A DNA stretch of 64,000 nt from Flavobacterium sp. 11 (GTDB taxonomy: Bacteria; Bacteroidota; Bacteroidia; Flavobacteriales; Flavobacteriaceae). The position numbers and the translations under genes are program-made. Shown piece by piece: positions 8,739-16,150 of the stretch (position 1 is its first letter; each line of letters opens with the position of its first letter). The notes under the pieces were generated by a model. The model had not been told where the DNA came from. It made no database searches and saw only the letters and a list, made by a program, of their open reading frames with translations. The stretch covers positions 2,604,001 to 2,668,000 of the forward strand of contig NZ_PEFE01000001.1 in assembly GCF_002754315.1 (NCBI RefSeq). The letters run 5' to 3'.

Positions 8739-9512
8739 TTAAATGTCTGAAATGTTTTTATTTAAACACAATTTTCCTTTTTCTCCCAAATTAAAAATGA
8801 ATTGGGTAAGTTCTTTAGTAAACGTGTCAAGATTCAAAGCAGATTGTTTGATGAAATCTAAAGATTCTTTTAGATCATCTGGTGAATTTAATAATTGATG
8901 ATGCAGCAAATATGACAAGCCTAAAATATTAGCAATGGGCTGTCTCACTTTGTGAGAAGTCATAAACATCATTTCCTCCAGTCCTTTTATGTATTCTATT
9001 TGGTATTCTTCAGCTTTTTTAAGCTCTAGATTAGCAACTATTAATTCAGCGGCTCGATTTTCTTTTTCTTTATTCTGATAAAGAAGTTCTTCATTGGCGA
9101 TAATCAATTCAGCAGCTCGATTTTCTTTTTCTTTATTTTGAAAAGCAAGTTCTTTATTGGCAATAATTAATTCAGCGGCTCTATTTTCTTTTTCTTTATT
9201 CTGAAAAAGAAGTTCTTTATTGGCAATAATCAATTCAGCTGCACGTTTTTCTTTTTCTAAGTTTTGAAAAACAAGTTCTTTATTGGCAATAATCAATTCA
9301 GCTGCACGATTTTCTTTTTCTTGATTTTGAAACTTAAGCTCCTTATTGGCAATTATTAATTCAGCGGCACGTTTTTCCTTTTCTAAGTTTTGAAAAGCAA
9401 GTTCATTATTGGCCATAATTAGTGCTGTAGCTCGTTTTTCTTTTTCTAAGTTTTGAAAAGCAAGTTCTTTATTTACTATTATTAGCGCTTCTTTTTTGAA
9501 TCTTTTTTCCAT
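8739..9512 (-). CDS. Coiled-coil repeat protein with a lone DHp (HisKA-like) domain
   Basis: 257 aa. Residues about 7-153 are seven 21-residue repeats of the type AAELIIANKELAFQNKEKENR plus a partial eighth, three heptads each, giving a long coiled coil. Residues about 168-245 resemble a dimerisation/phosphoacceptor domain with an H-box-like SHKVRQPIANILG. No sensor domain precedes the coil and no ATP-binding (HATPase) domain follows, so it cannot autophosphorylate alone. It might be a partner or phosphotransfer adaptor of the 933-aa kinase at 21.7-24.5 kb, which has the same repeats. A decayed kinase is the alternative. Confidence 0.75.
   Translation of the reverse strand: MEKRFKKEALIIVNKELAFQNLEKEKRATALIMANNELAFQNLEKEKRAAELIIANKELKFQNQEKENRAAELIIANKELVFQNLEKEKRAAELIIANKELLFQNKEKENRAAELIIANKELAFQNKEKENRAAELIIANEELLYQNKEKENRAAELIVANLELKKAEEYQIEYIKGLEEMMFMTSHKVRQPIANILGLSYLLHHQLLNSPDDLKESLDFIKQSALNLDTFTKELTQFIFNLGEKGKLCLNKNISDI
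9054..9494 (-). repeat. 63-bp coding tandem repeats (seven units)
   Basis: Seven diverged 63-bp units encode the 21-residue coiled-coil repeat of the DHp protein. The reading frame is kept throughout, so this is a protein repeat and not a noncoding array. Confidence 0.85.
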
Positions 9513-9686
9513 GCTCTGTTCAAATTAATTGTCAAAAGATATAATCTAAATAAAATAAATCTCCAGGTTAGAACTTTTGTTTTGAGCTTATTTAAAAAAG
9601 AACAAATAAATGGTTTATAACAGATTTATCGAATTATCGATGATTATTGCATTCGAAGAAATCAATTCAAAACTAAAATGTAAGAG

Positions 9687-10025
9687 TTATGATTTTGAAG
9701 TATCTGAATGTTTGGTAACAACATTAGTAATTACAAATTGCAATAATGTTCCTAATATTCTTTTGATTGGATTATGGGTTGATCCCAGTAAAACTTTTTT
9801 AGTCAAATAACCGGTTGATATACCAATAATATTACTAAGTATATTTCCTTTAAAATCAGATGAAGTAGCCAATTGGCCAAAAGCATTTTTGATTATATTC
9901 AAAGGTTTCAAACTTTCATACGTATGATAATACTGGTCTTTAAGATGTACTAATTCGTTAGCTTGTTTTATTTTAAGCAATTGTATCGTTTCCTTAAGAG
10001 TATCTGTCTCGTTAATGGTTTTCAT
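9687..10025 (-). CDS. Small conserved protein in the YtxH/holin-like operon
   Basis: 112 aa from ATG 10025. The longer alternative begins with TTG at 10052 inside the upstream gene and is less likely. The start lies one base after the upstream stop, indicating translational coupling. The N-terminal half is helical and charged. The C-terminal half has a weakly hydrophobic stretch with GISTGYLTKKVLLGS and LGTLLQFVITNVV, suggesting membrane association. I do not recognise a named family. It is the last gene of a five-gene set with lmo0937-type peptides, YtxH and a holin-like protein, so an envelope-stress role is inferred only from context. Confidence 0.7.
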   Translation of the reverse strand: MKTINETDTLKETIQLLKIKQANELVHLKDQYYHTYESLKPLNIIKNAFGQLATSSDFKGNILSNIIGISTGYLTKKVLLGSTHNPIKRILGTLLQFVITNVVTKHSDTSKS

Positions 10026-10026
10026 A

Positions 10027-10374
10027 TTAACTTTTTTTAAGCATTTTGACAATGATAAAATTGCTGATTGGCATTTTAAGCCATTGATCTTTATAAATGT
10101 ATAATACTATTGAAATCAGAAAATAAGCACTGGATACTACAAAAAAACCATAATATACTTTACCTAATAATTCGCCTATCCATAAGGAAAGACCAATGTT
10201 TACAAGAAATGCAAACATTACAAAAACAATAGAAACGGTTAATCGAGAAAGAAGCGAGGACATGACATCAGCAGTTTTATCTACTGCATTTAACTTCACC
10301 AATTCTACTGTTGTTCTAGTATAATCCTCTGCTTTCTCAAAAAGCATTTCTATTGTTGTTGCTGTGTTTTCCAT
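10027..10374 (-). CDS. Phage-holin-family (YqjE/Holin-X-like) membrane protein
   Basis: 115 aa. An N-terminal amphipathic helix (EKAEDYTRTTVELVKLNAVDKTADV) is followed by two membrane helices around residues 45-70 and 75-95. This is the usual layout of the YqjE/Actinobacterial Holin-X-like superfamily. Despite the name these are housekeeping stress-associated membrane proteins, and nothing nearby is phage-derived. It lies between YtxH and the 112-aa gene in one operon. Confidence 0.75.
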   Translation of the reverse strand: MENTATTIEMLFEKAEDYTRTTVELVKLNAVDKTADVMSSLLSRLTVSIVFVMFAFLVNIGLSLWIGELLGKVYYGFFVVSSAYFLISIVLYIYKDQWLKMPISNFIIVKMLKKS

Positions 10375-10428
10375 GGGATAATTTGTAAGCGTAGTTACTT
10401 GTGAAATTTTAAAATCGAAGTGTCTTTT

Positions 10429-10761
10429 TTAGATACTTGTGTTTTTAATTTCGTTTTTTACATCATAAAATTTTGATTTCCCTTCAGCAAGTAAAGTTTC
10501 ACCTTCATGCTTTGCATCACCAAATTTTGATTTTCCTTCAGCGATTAAATTTTCGCCTTCACTCCAAATTTTCTCATACTTTTTATTGATTGTTCCCAAT
10601 AAAGTATCTAATTTATCTTTTAATTCATCAGCATAATCGTTGCTCTTGTCCATGATTTTTTTTCTTGTTTTGTCCCCTTTTTCAGGTGCAAACAATACTC
10701 CTAATAATGCTCCAACGGCTACGCCTCCTAAAACTCCTAATATTATTTTATCTGCTTTCAT
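10429..10761 (-). CDS. YtxH domain-containing stress protein
   Basis: 110 aa. The YtxH signature is at the N-terminus: a membrane helix with GVLGGVAVGALLGVLFAPEKG, then KTRKKI. The remainder is a charged helix with a duplicated GENLIAEGKSKFGDAK-like unit around residues 70-105, reminiscent of LEA-type repeats. YtxH proteins are induced by general stress; the biochemical role is unknown. The two 50-aa lmo0937-type genes lie immediately upstream (31-bp gap) and the holin-like gene downstream. Confidence 0.85.
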   Translation of the reverse strand: MKADKIILGVLGGVAVGALLGVLFAPEKGDKTRKKIMDKSNDYADELKDKLDTLLGTINKKYEKIWSEGENLIAEGKSKFGDAKHEGETLLAEGKSKFYDVKNEIKNTSI

Positions 10762-10792
10762 AATTATTTATTTTATTGTTTTATTATTTGAT

Positions 10793-10945
10793 TTAGATAC
10801 CCCTACCTTGTATAAGTCTAAATAGTATTGCAATAACTGCAATAACAAGAAGTACGTGTATAATTGATCCTACGCTGAATGCAAAGAATCCAATAGCCCA
10901 AAAAATGACTAAAATAACTGCGATTGTGTAAAGAAGATTGCTCAT
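10793..10945 (-). CDS. lmo0937-type membrane peptide, copy 1 (50 aa)
   Basis: My reading of the minus strand gives a 50-aa protein starting MSNLLYTIAVILVIFWAIGF and ending RLIQGRGI before TAA. It has two membrane helices separated by FSVGSIIH, the pattern of the lmo0937 family of tiny membrane proteins. It is about 86% identical to the next gene upstream, so the pair is a tandem duplication. It heads toward ytxH in the same operon. Function in the family is unknown. Confidence 0.85.
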   Translation of the reverse strand: MSNLLYTIAVILVIFWAIGFFAFSVGSIIHVLLVIAVIAILFRLIQGRGI

Positions 10946-11015
10946 GATTTCTAGTTTTTAATGATTTATATTTGTATTCAATTTATTTTTGTAGGTCAAT
11001 TAATAAGTAGATGTA

Positions 11016-11168
11016 TTAGATTTTTCGGCCTTGTATAATTCTCAATATAACTGCAATAACTGCGATAACAAGAAGGATATGGATAATTGATCCTACGCTG
11101 TATGCAAAGAAACCAATTGCCCAAAAAAGGACTAAAATTACTGCGATAGTGTAAAGTAAATTGCTCAT
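11016..11168 (-). CDS. lmo0937-type membrane peptide, copy 2 (50 aa)
   Basis: 50 aa starting MSNLLYTIAVILVLFWAIGF and ending RIIQGRKI before TAA. Same two-helix layout as copy 1, with a few conservative substitutions. It is the most upstream gene of the probable five-gene operon running to 9687. Upstream (11169-11290) is AT-rich with a TAACTTTA sequence that could be a -7 element, but it does not carry the TGTAAC-repeat promoter at the standard spacing. Confidence 0.85.
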   Translation of the reverse strand: MSNLLYTIAVILVLFWAIGFFAYSVGSIIHILLVIAVIAVILRIIQGRKI

Positions 11169-11290
11169 GATTTTTAATTTTTAACGATTATTTTTTGATT
11201 AAATTTAGTAAAGTTACATATAAAAAATATATGTATTGTTTTGTTTTACAGTGTTTTATGGTAAAATTAGTTTTGCTTTTTTAAAACTAA

Positions 11291-11926
11291 TTAAAAAGCA
11301 AAAGCAGCGTAGAAACTCAGGACGCTATTTTTAGCATCTGGAGAGCTAAAGCTAGTTGATGAGTCTTCTTTTCCAATTTTAGTCAATCCATAATTGTAAC
11401 GTACTCCAAAACTAACTGGTTCTAAATCAATCCCGACACCACCGGCAAGACCTGCATCAAACTTGTTGAAATCATCCGTGTCAATATTATCTTCAAAATT
11501 ATAACTACCACTATCTGATTTATTAGTCGTTTTAGCACTCACCATATAAGCTGCATAAGGACCTGCATGAATATTAAAATTCTTGGTCACATTAACTACC
11601 AATAAAAGAGGTACTTCAATATAATCTAATTTAAATTGAGCAGTTCCACTCACCAAAGAGTTATTGTAAACTAGTTCAGCTCCCTTTCCAGTGTAAGAGA
11701 TTTCAGGTTGCAAAGCGATATTATTCGAAATAGGCAATTTGGCAAAAAAACCAACATTAAAACCTGTTAACACATTGTTGTCATCAACGTCTTCAGTATA
11801 TAAATTAGAGAAATTTACGCCTCCTTTTACACCAAATTTTGAAGCGCTGTCTTGTGCATTTGCATTAGTTAAAGTCATGAATGTTATGACTAATGAAGCA
11901 AAAATCAGTTTTTTTGAATTTTTCAT
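11291..11926 (-). CDS. PorT-like outer-membrane beta-barrel protein
   Basis: 211 aa with a signal peptide cleaved near TNANAQD. It then shows the Bacteroidota OMP_b-brl pattern: KFGVKGGVNFSNLYTED, alternating strands through the body (LALQPEISYTGKG-type), and a C-terminal strand ending in an aromatic residue (SFYAAFAF). This is a small outer-membrane porin-like or PorT-like barrel; cargo is unknown. The promoter carries site A of the shared TGTAAC architecture. Confidence 0.85.
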   Translation of the reverse strand: MKNSKKLIFASLVITFMTLTNANAQDSASKFGVKGGVNFSNLYTEDVDDNNVLTGFNVGFFAKLPISNNIALQPEISYTGKGAELVYNNSLVSGTAQFKLDYIEVPLLLVVNVTKNFNIHAGPYAAYMVSAKTTNKSDSGSYNFEDNIDTDDFNKFDAGLAGGVGIDLEPVSFGVRYNYGLTKIGKEDSSTSFSSPDAKNSVLSFYAAFAF

Positions 11927-11959
11927 TTTAATTGTTTTTGTTATAGAATTATTATACTA

Positions 11960-12025
11960 CAAATATCAGCATCTTACGCTCTTACTTTGTTACAATACTT
12001 TTGGTTAAGTTTACATTATTCACAC
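11960..12025 (-). promoter_or_regulatory. TGTAAC-repeat promoter, site A (outer-membrane barrel)
   Basis: Minus strand: GTGTGAAT (12018-12025), TGTAAA (12010-12015), 15 nt, TGTAAC (11989-11994), 21 nt, -7 element GATATTTG (11960-11967), 33 nt to the ATG. Confidence 0.75.
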
Positions 12026-12090
12026 CTTAAACGATTTATTGTCAAATATTTTCAGGTTGTTTTTTTTTAATCAAAAAATAATTAGACAAA

Positions 12091-12120
12091 AAAAAGACGA
12101 GTTGTATAACTCGTCTTTTT
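12091..12120. terminator. Rho-independent terminator after the 12127-12588 lipoprotein
   Basis: A perfect 13-bp stem, AAAAAGACGAGTT with AACTCGTCTTTTT, and a GTAT loop. It lies 7 bp past the stop codon on the minus strand. Confidence 0.85.
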
Positions 12121-12126
12121 AATTTA

Positions 12127-12588
12127 CTATTTGTTGTCTACTGTGAGGTTTTTCAATGCCTGACCTAGTTCATCCATATCGCGATTGTATTCCTGTTTAA
12201 AAGATTCCCAATCACTGCTGGTATCATTTTTATAGGTTTCAATCTTAACTTTTATATCATTATTTTTTTGTTCTAAAATATCAATTTTTTCAGCATATTC
12301 CTCATCGATTGATTTTCCGGTTTTTTTCATACTGGCTTTCATCTCCGCTATTCTCATTTCATTTTCAGCAATTGTAGCATTAGTACTTGCTTTGAATGCA
12401 TTCCATTCATCTTCTGTTGCTACTTTTCTAGCATCTGACAATTCTTCTTTTGCATCTTCAAGATTCTCTCTTGCGTCTTCTACATTATCTTGAGCAGCTT
12501 CTTCTTTTTTAGAAGTATTTTGACAACCTGTTAAAAAGGTTCCAGCCATGAAAGTTGTTATTGCAAGGGTAAAAAGTGTCTTTTTCAT
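12127..12588 (-). CDS. Coiled-coil lipoprotein
   Basis: 153 aa from ATG 12588, where a standard signal begins (MKKTLFTLAI) and the lipobox LTGC follows. In-frame codons upstream only add a basic tail through a palindromic region and are rejected. The mature protein is highly charged and helical: DARENLEDAKEELSDARK, then two further long helices. This suggests a periplasmic or outer-membrane coiled coil. No named domain is recognised. It sits between the PorT-like barrel and CsbD, in a stress-protein setting. Confidence 0.75.
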   Translation of the reverse strand: MKKTLFTLAITTFMAGTFLTGCQNTSKKEEAAQDNVEDARENLEDAKEELSDARKVATEDEWNAFKASTNATIAENEMRIAEMKASMKKTGKSIDEEYAEKIDILEQKNNDIKVKIETYKNDTSSDWESFKQEYNRDMDELGQALKNLTVDNK

Positions 12589-12648
12589 TTTATGTAGTTT
12601 ACTATTAAATTTTTTGATGGGATTAGAAAACTTCCGTTTAACCATTTT

Positions 12649-12691
12649 ATAATTCAAACTAGTAGCATTTAATGTTGCTAGTTTGAATTAT
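12649..12691. repeat. Long inverted repeat between CsbD and the lipoprotein
   Basis: Perfect 14-bp arms (ATAATTCAAACTAG and CTAGTTTGAATTAT) extend through five more pairs including G-U wobbles around a TTTAA loop. It has no T-run directly after it. It may be an RNA hairpin in the lipoprotein leader, a CsbD terminator or an operator. Confidence 0.6.
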
Positions 12692-12756
12692 GCAACGGTT
12701 TTAAAAGTGGGCAATGTAGTAATAGGGGTAAATAAGGTTTTTTTGAAAAAAAGTTA

Positions 12757-12942
12757 TTAGATAGACTGTATAATTTTAAGAATTTCTTCTTTGGTTTTCC
12801 CCAATTTAATTTGGAGTTTTCTCAGCATTTCTTCTTTTTTACCTTCTGTAAAGAGTAAATCATTCTCGGTCAAAGCAGCAAATTTTTGTTTTAATTTTCC
12901 TTTTTGCTCTTCCCAATTTCCTGTAAGTTCTATTGAATTCAT
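12757..12942 (-). CDS. CsbD-family stress protein
   Basis: 61 aa. The CsbD pattern is clear: an N-terminal GNWEEQKGKLKQKFAALTENDL block followed by EGKKEEMLRKLQIKLGKTKEEI. CsbD-like proteins are small, abundant general-stress proteins, sigma-B controlled in Bacillus; their molecular role is unresolved. Here a promoter with the shared TGTAAC/-7 spacing lies 39 nt upstream, so it is probably induced together with dps and the ice-binding gene. Confidence 0.88.
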   Translation of the reverse strand: MNSIELTGNWEEQKGKLKQKFAALTENDLLFTEGKKEEMLRKLQIKLGKTKEEILKIIQSI

Positions 12943-12981
12943 TTTTTTGTGTGTATTGTACGCGAAATAGTTTTCACTTTA

Positions 12982-13045
12982 CAAAGTTGGCGCGTTTATG
13001 GATTAAATCAGTTACATAACTTTATGAATAGTTTGTTATATTCAC
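12982..13045 (-). promoter_or_regulatory. TGTAAC-repeat promoter, site E (CsbD)
   Basis: Minus strand: GTGAAT (13040-13045), a weak distal box AACAAA (13032-13037), 15 nt, TGTAAC (13011-13016), 21 nt, -7 element CAACTTTG (12982-12989). The distal box is the weakest of the nine, but every spacing is kept. Confidence 0.65.
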
Positions 13046-13133
13046 TGATTTTGTAAAAAAAGGAATCAATAAATTATTTCTTATGGAATAATTAAATAGC
13101 TTTTTTTGGTATTTATATCAAATAACCATTTTG

Positions 13134-13352
13134 TTAATTTGAATCGTGAATATGATTTGGAACGTATTTTTTTAATAGGTCTTCCAATGATTTGTAATAA
13201 TCCGTTAGTGTTTTAATATTTATTTCAGGATTTGTAATGTCCGGAATAGTTACAGGCATCTCTGATAAATATTTAGATAATTCAGGATAGTTATTCCGTA
13301 TTTTCATTGTAATTTCAAGAATAGCGTCATTAAGTTCTTTTTCTGTTTTCAT
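13134..13352 (-). CDS. Small hypothetical protein
   Basis: 72 aa, acidic and mostly helical. It begins MKTEKELNDAILEITMKI, has a central PVTIPDITNPEINIKTLTDYY stretch, and ends in PNHIHDSN. No signal peptide or membrane helix is visible, so it is probably cytosolic. I do not recognise a family. It sits alone between CsbD and the DUF4382 lipoprotein, and its upstream region lacks the shared promoter architecture. Confidence 0.65.
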   Translation of the reverse strand: MKTEKELNDAILEITMKIRNNYPELSKYLSEMPVTIPDITNPEINIKTLTDYYKSLEDLLKKYVPNHIHDSN

Positions 13353-13410
13353 AATGATTTCAATTTTAAGGTTATTTTAAGAGTCACTTTTTATTTGAAT
13401 TTAAAAAATA

Positions 13411-13458
13411 AAAATCATTAAAAACATCCTTTACTGGTATGATGTTTTTAATGATTTT
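13411..13458. terminator. Rho-independent terminator after the DUF4382 lipoprotein
   Basis: A perfect 18-bp stem (AAAATCATTAAAAACATC and its complement) with a 12-nt loop, 64 bp past the stop codon on the minus strand. Confidence 0.8.
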
Positions 13459-13521
13459 AGAGGCATTAAGTTGTTTGTAAATACCATTTTTAATTAAAAA
13501 AGGCATTTTGTATAACTATTT

Positions 13522-14292
13522 TTATAAGATAATAAAAGATCCTATGTCAGTTGTAAGACCAGCTGTAACAACTACATCAGTTTTTGTTACGGGTAATAAT
13601 GGTAGAGCAGGAGTGATAGTAATGGTATACGTTCCAGGAGGAAGTCCCATCACTAAGAAATCACCGTTTTCATTTACATTGCTTGTATAACTTACAGCTG
13701 TTGATGAAGTTGCTTCAACTACAGCCATTGTTCCTATTGGAGTAATTTTACCTTTTATAGAACCGCTAATTGCTTTTTCTATTGTTCTAATAACCGGTTT
13801 CAATTGATATCCGCCATTTCCTAATTTAACCACCGATTTATTGGCATCAAAATCCAAAAGAACAGTGTACAATATTCCTTCTTGAAGTGTTTGGTTAACT
13901 TGAAGCTTCAATCCGCTTTGTTCTGCACTTGGAGTACTCAAAGGATAACTTACACCATCAAGAACTACTGTATTAGCAGCACCCAGAATAAGTCTTATTT
14001 GTTTCACTGAAGAAATTTCAAGTGAATCTGTTGCGATTAATGTATCGACACCATTAGAAAATTCTAGTAAGTTATAAATACCTTTTTCTACATTTAGTGC
14101 TACAATTTTGCCATCTTCACCTATAACTTCCACGCCTTGTATGTCTACATTTACTTCTTCATAAGGACCAGGAGCGTCAGTCAGTCTCACGGCATAAGGA
14201 TAACTGGCATTGGTATCATCATTGTTACAGGAATAGATTAGTAATCCAAGCATGATGAAAGACAGAATAAATTTCATTTTTTTCATTTTCAT
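13522..14292 (-). CDS. DUF4382 lipoprotein with C-terminal carboxypeptidase-regulatory-like domain
   Basis: 256 aa; lipobox LLIYSC puts the acylated cysteine near residue 22. Residues about 30-165 match DUF4382: YAVRLTDAPGPYEEVNVDIQGVEV, then QIRLILGAANTVVLDG. Residues about 170-255 form a small beta-sandwich of the carboxypeptidase regulatory type (GSIKGKITPIG and GDFLVMGLPPGTYTITI). It is exported and probably surface-associated; substrate unknown. The start is placed at the first ATG; a second and third ATG follow within six codons. Promoter site F is 33 nt upstream. Confidence 0.85.
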   Translation of the reverse strand: MKMKKMKFILSFIMLGLLIYSCNNDDTNASYPYAVRLTDAPGPYEEVNVDIQGVEVIGEDGKIVALNVEKGIYNLLEFSNGVDTLIATDSLEISSVKQIRLILGAANTVVLDGVSYPLSTPSAEQSGLKLQVNQTLQEGILYTVLLDFDANKSVVKLGNGGYQLKPVIRTIEKAISGSIKGKITPIGTMAVVEATSSTAVSYTSNVNENGDFLVMGLPPGTYTITITPALPLLPVTKTDVVVTAGLTTDIGSFIIL

Positions 14293-14325
14293 TTAATTTA
14301 GGGGTTCAAAATATTTATAGTATTG

Positions 14326-14391
14326 TAAAGATACTTTGCGCCTATAAATCAAATGTTATACAACTTTACTATAAAGTTGTAGAATTCTCAC
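14326..14391 (-). promoter_or_regulatory. TGTAAC-repeat promoter, site F (DUF4382 lipoprotein)
   Basis: Minus strand: GTGAGAAT (14384-14391), TACAAC (14376-14381), 15 nt, TATAAC (14355-14360), 21 nt, -7 element TATCTTTA (14326-14333), 33 nt to the first ATG. Confidence 0.75.
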
Positions 14392-14469
14392 TTATAAGGA
14401 TAAAATAATAAGTATTTTCTTAATTTGATGTATTTTCGAGAAGTATTTTAAGCTATTGCTATTTAAAGA

Positions 14470-15354
14470 CTATTTTATAGTATCAAATTTTGCCCCAATA
14501 TTTAATTCCTTTTTCATTTCTATTTCTTCCTGATCTTCAAGCTCTTCCAGCTTTTTATCTTCTGCTTTTTTCTTTTTATTGAAATAGCCTCTCAACAGAA
14601 AATTATGTTTTGCAGCTTCTATAACTTCATTGAGTCCTTCGGTTCCTGTTTTTACATTTGTTAGGGTAGAATCAATCATTCGACCCATTTTTTCATCACT
14701 CACTAATTTAGAAAGCGCTCCTTTTCCATCATTCATTTTTATAGTGAATTTTTTAAATTCATTTGAACTGTTTTCAAGATTAGAAACCATGTTTTTTATA
14801 CTGTTTCCAAATTCCTCATCGGATACTAATTTAGATAAAGCGCCATTTCCGTTATTCATGCTGTAACTGAACTGGGCAAGTTGAGCCGTAATAACGCCAG
14901 CATTATCAACACTCTTTTTTACGCTGACCATTAAATCATCCATTTCTATAGCTTGCTTTGAAGCTATATTATCGTTGTTTTCTACAATTACATTAGAGTT
15001 TTTCCCAGAGGATATGGTGAGCACTTTATCGCCCATTAAACCATCAGAACTAATGCTCGCAATAGCATCTTTCTTTATGTATTTACGAACTTCTTCTTTT
15101 ATGATTAATTTAATTACTACAGATGTATCCGTAAGAAATTCAATTTCTTCCACTGTACCGATATTGATACCGGAAAAACGAACATTATTGCCTACTTCAA
15201 GTCCGTTCACCGAATTAAATTTCGAATTCAATTCAAATGTAGAGCCAAATAAATTTTTCTGTTTTCCAACAAAATATATTGTTGTAACAAAAAGTACTAA
15301 CCCTATAATTACAAACATTCCTAATTTCCATTGGTATCCAGATTCTTTATTCAT
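14470..15354 (-). CDS. MCE/MlaD-family lipid-binding subunit
   Basis: 294 aa. One N-terminal membrane helix (MFVIIGLVLFVTTIYFVG) anchors a periplasmic MCE domain at residues about 35-120 (NSVNGLEVGNNVRFSGINIGTV and SSDGLMGDKVLTI). A long helical region with two GNGALSKLVSDEEFG-like repeats follows, and a charged tail. This is the substrate-binding component of an Mla-type transporter that moves phospholipid across the periplasm. It is 18 bp downstream of the ATPase gene and last of the permease-ATPase-MlaD operon. Confidence 0.88.
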   Translation of the reverse strand: MNKESGYQWKLGMFVIIGLVLFVTTIYFVGKQKNLFGSTFELNSKFNSVNGLEVGNNVRFSGINIGTVEEIEFLTDTSVVIKLIIKEEVRKYIKKDAIASISSDGLMGDKVLTISSGKNSNVIVENNDNIASKQAIEMDDLMVSVKKSVDNAGVITAQLAQFSYSMNNGNGALSKLVSDEEFGNSIKNMVSNLENSSNEFKKFTIKMNDGKGALSKLVSDEKMGRMIDSTLTNVKTGTEGLNEVIEAAKHNFLLRGYFNKKKKAEDKKLEELEDQEEIEMKKELNIGAKFDTIK

Positions 15355-15372
15355 TTTATATTTTTTTATTGG

Positions 15373-16149
15373 TTATATGAAAAAAGAACGAACCCATTCG
15401 TCATCACTTTTTTCTAATTCTTCGTATGTTCCTTCGGTATGTATTACACCATCTTTTAGAATCACAAGCCGATCAGCAGTGTGTTTTGCACAAGCCATAT
15501 CATGAGTAATAATAATCGAAGATGTTTTATGCTTTTTTTGAATTTCTAATAATAATTCGCTGATTTCTCTTGATGTTATTGTGTCTAATCCAGTGGTAGG
15601 TTCATCATATAATATGATTTCGGGTTTTAGAATAAGGGTTCTTGCAAGACCAATTCTTTTTCGCATTCCTCCTGATAATTCCGAAGGCATTTTATCAATT
15701 GCCTCAGCCAAGCCTACGCTTTCTAAAACGTCTTTTATTTGATTTTCTAATTCTTCTGCAGATAAATCTTTGGCGTGTCGTTTCAATGTAAATCCTAGAT
15801 TTTCTCGAACACTCATGGAATCATACAGCGCTGCATTTTGAAAAAGAAAACCGATGCGAACTCTGATTTCATTTAGTTCAGCGATATCTATTTTTGTGAT
15901 ATCGGTACCAAATACATTTATTTCGCCTTCATCAGCAACCACTAAACCAACTAAACATTTTATGGTTATTGATTTCCCGGAACCTGATTTTCCTAAGACT
16001 ACTAAATTTTCACCTTTATTTACAGAGAAAGTAACTCCTTTTAAAACCTCGTTTTTGCCGAAGGATTTATAAAGTTCTTTTATTTCTATAACTGGACTAT
16101 TCGTTTTAGAAATAGGAGCAGGAGCTATTGTTGTTGTTTCTTGTATCAT
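15373..16149 (-). CDS. Mla-type ABC transporter ATP-binding protein
   Basis: 258 aa. Walker A GKSGSGKS, ABC signature LSGGMRKRIGLAR, Walker B IILYDEPTTGLD and the switch histidine in IITHD are all present, so it should be an active ATPase. The SGGMRKR form is typical of MlaF. It powers the permease encoded one base upstream and the MlaD partner downstream, for outer-membrane lipid asymmetry. Confidence 0.9.
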   Translation of the reverse strand: MIQETTTIAPAPISKTNSPVIEIKELYKSFGKNEVLKGVTFSVNKGENLVVLGKSGSGKSITIKCLVGLVVADEGEINVFGTDITKIDIAELNEIRVRIGFLFQNAALYDSMSVRENLGFTLKRHAKDLSAEELENQIKDVLESVGLAEAIDKMPSELSGGMRKRIGLARTLILKPEIILYDEPTTGLDTITSREISELLLEIQKKHKTSSIIITHDMACAKHTADRLVILKDGVIHTEGTYEELEKSDDEWVRSFFI

Positions 16150-16150
16150 T

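Noticed and set aside
10027..10374. Holin as evidence for a prophage
   Set aside because: The protein is of the housekeeping YqjE/Holin-X type and the neighbours are stress proteins; no phage structural or lysis genes are present.
11169..11290. A tenth TGTAAC promoter upstream of the lmo0937 pair
   Set aside because: A TGTAAC and a TAACTTTA are present but overlap each other and do not fit the 15/21-nt spacing.
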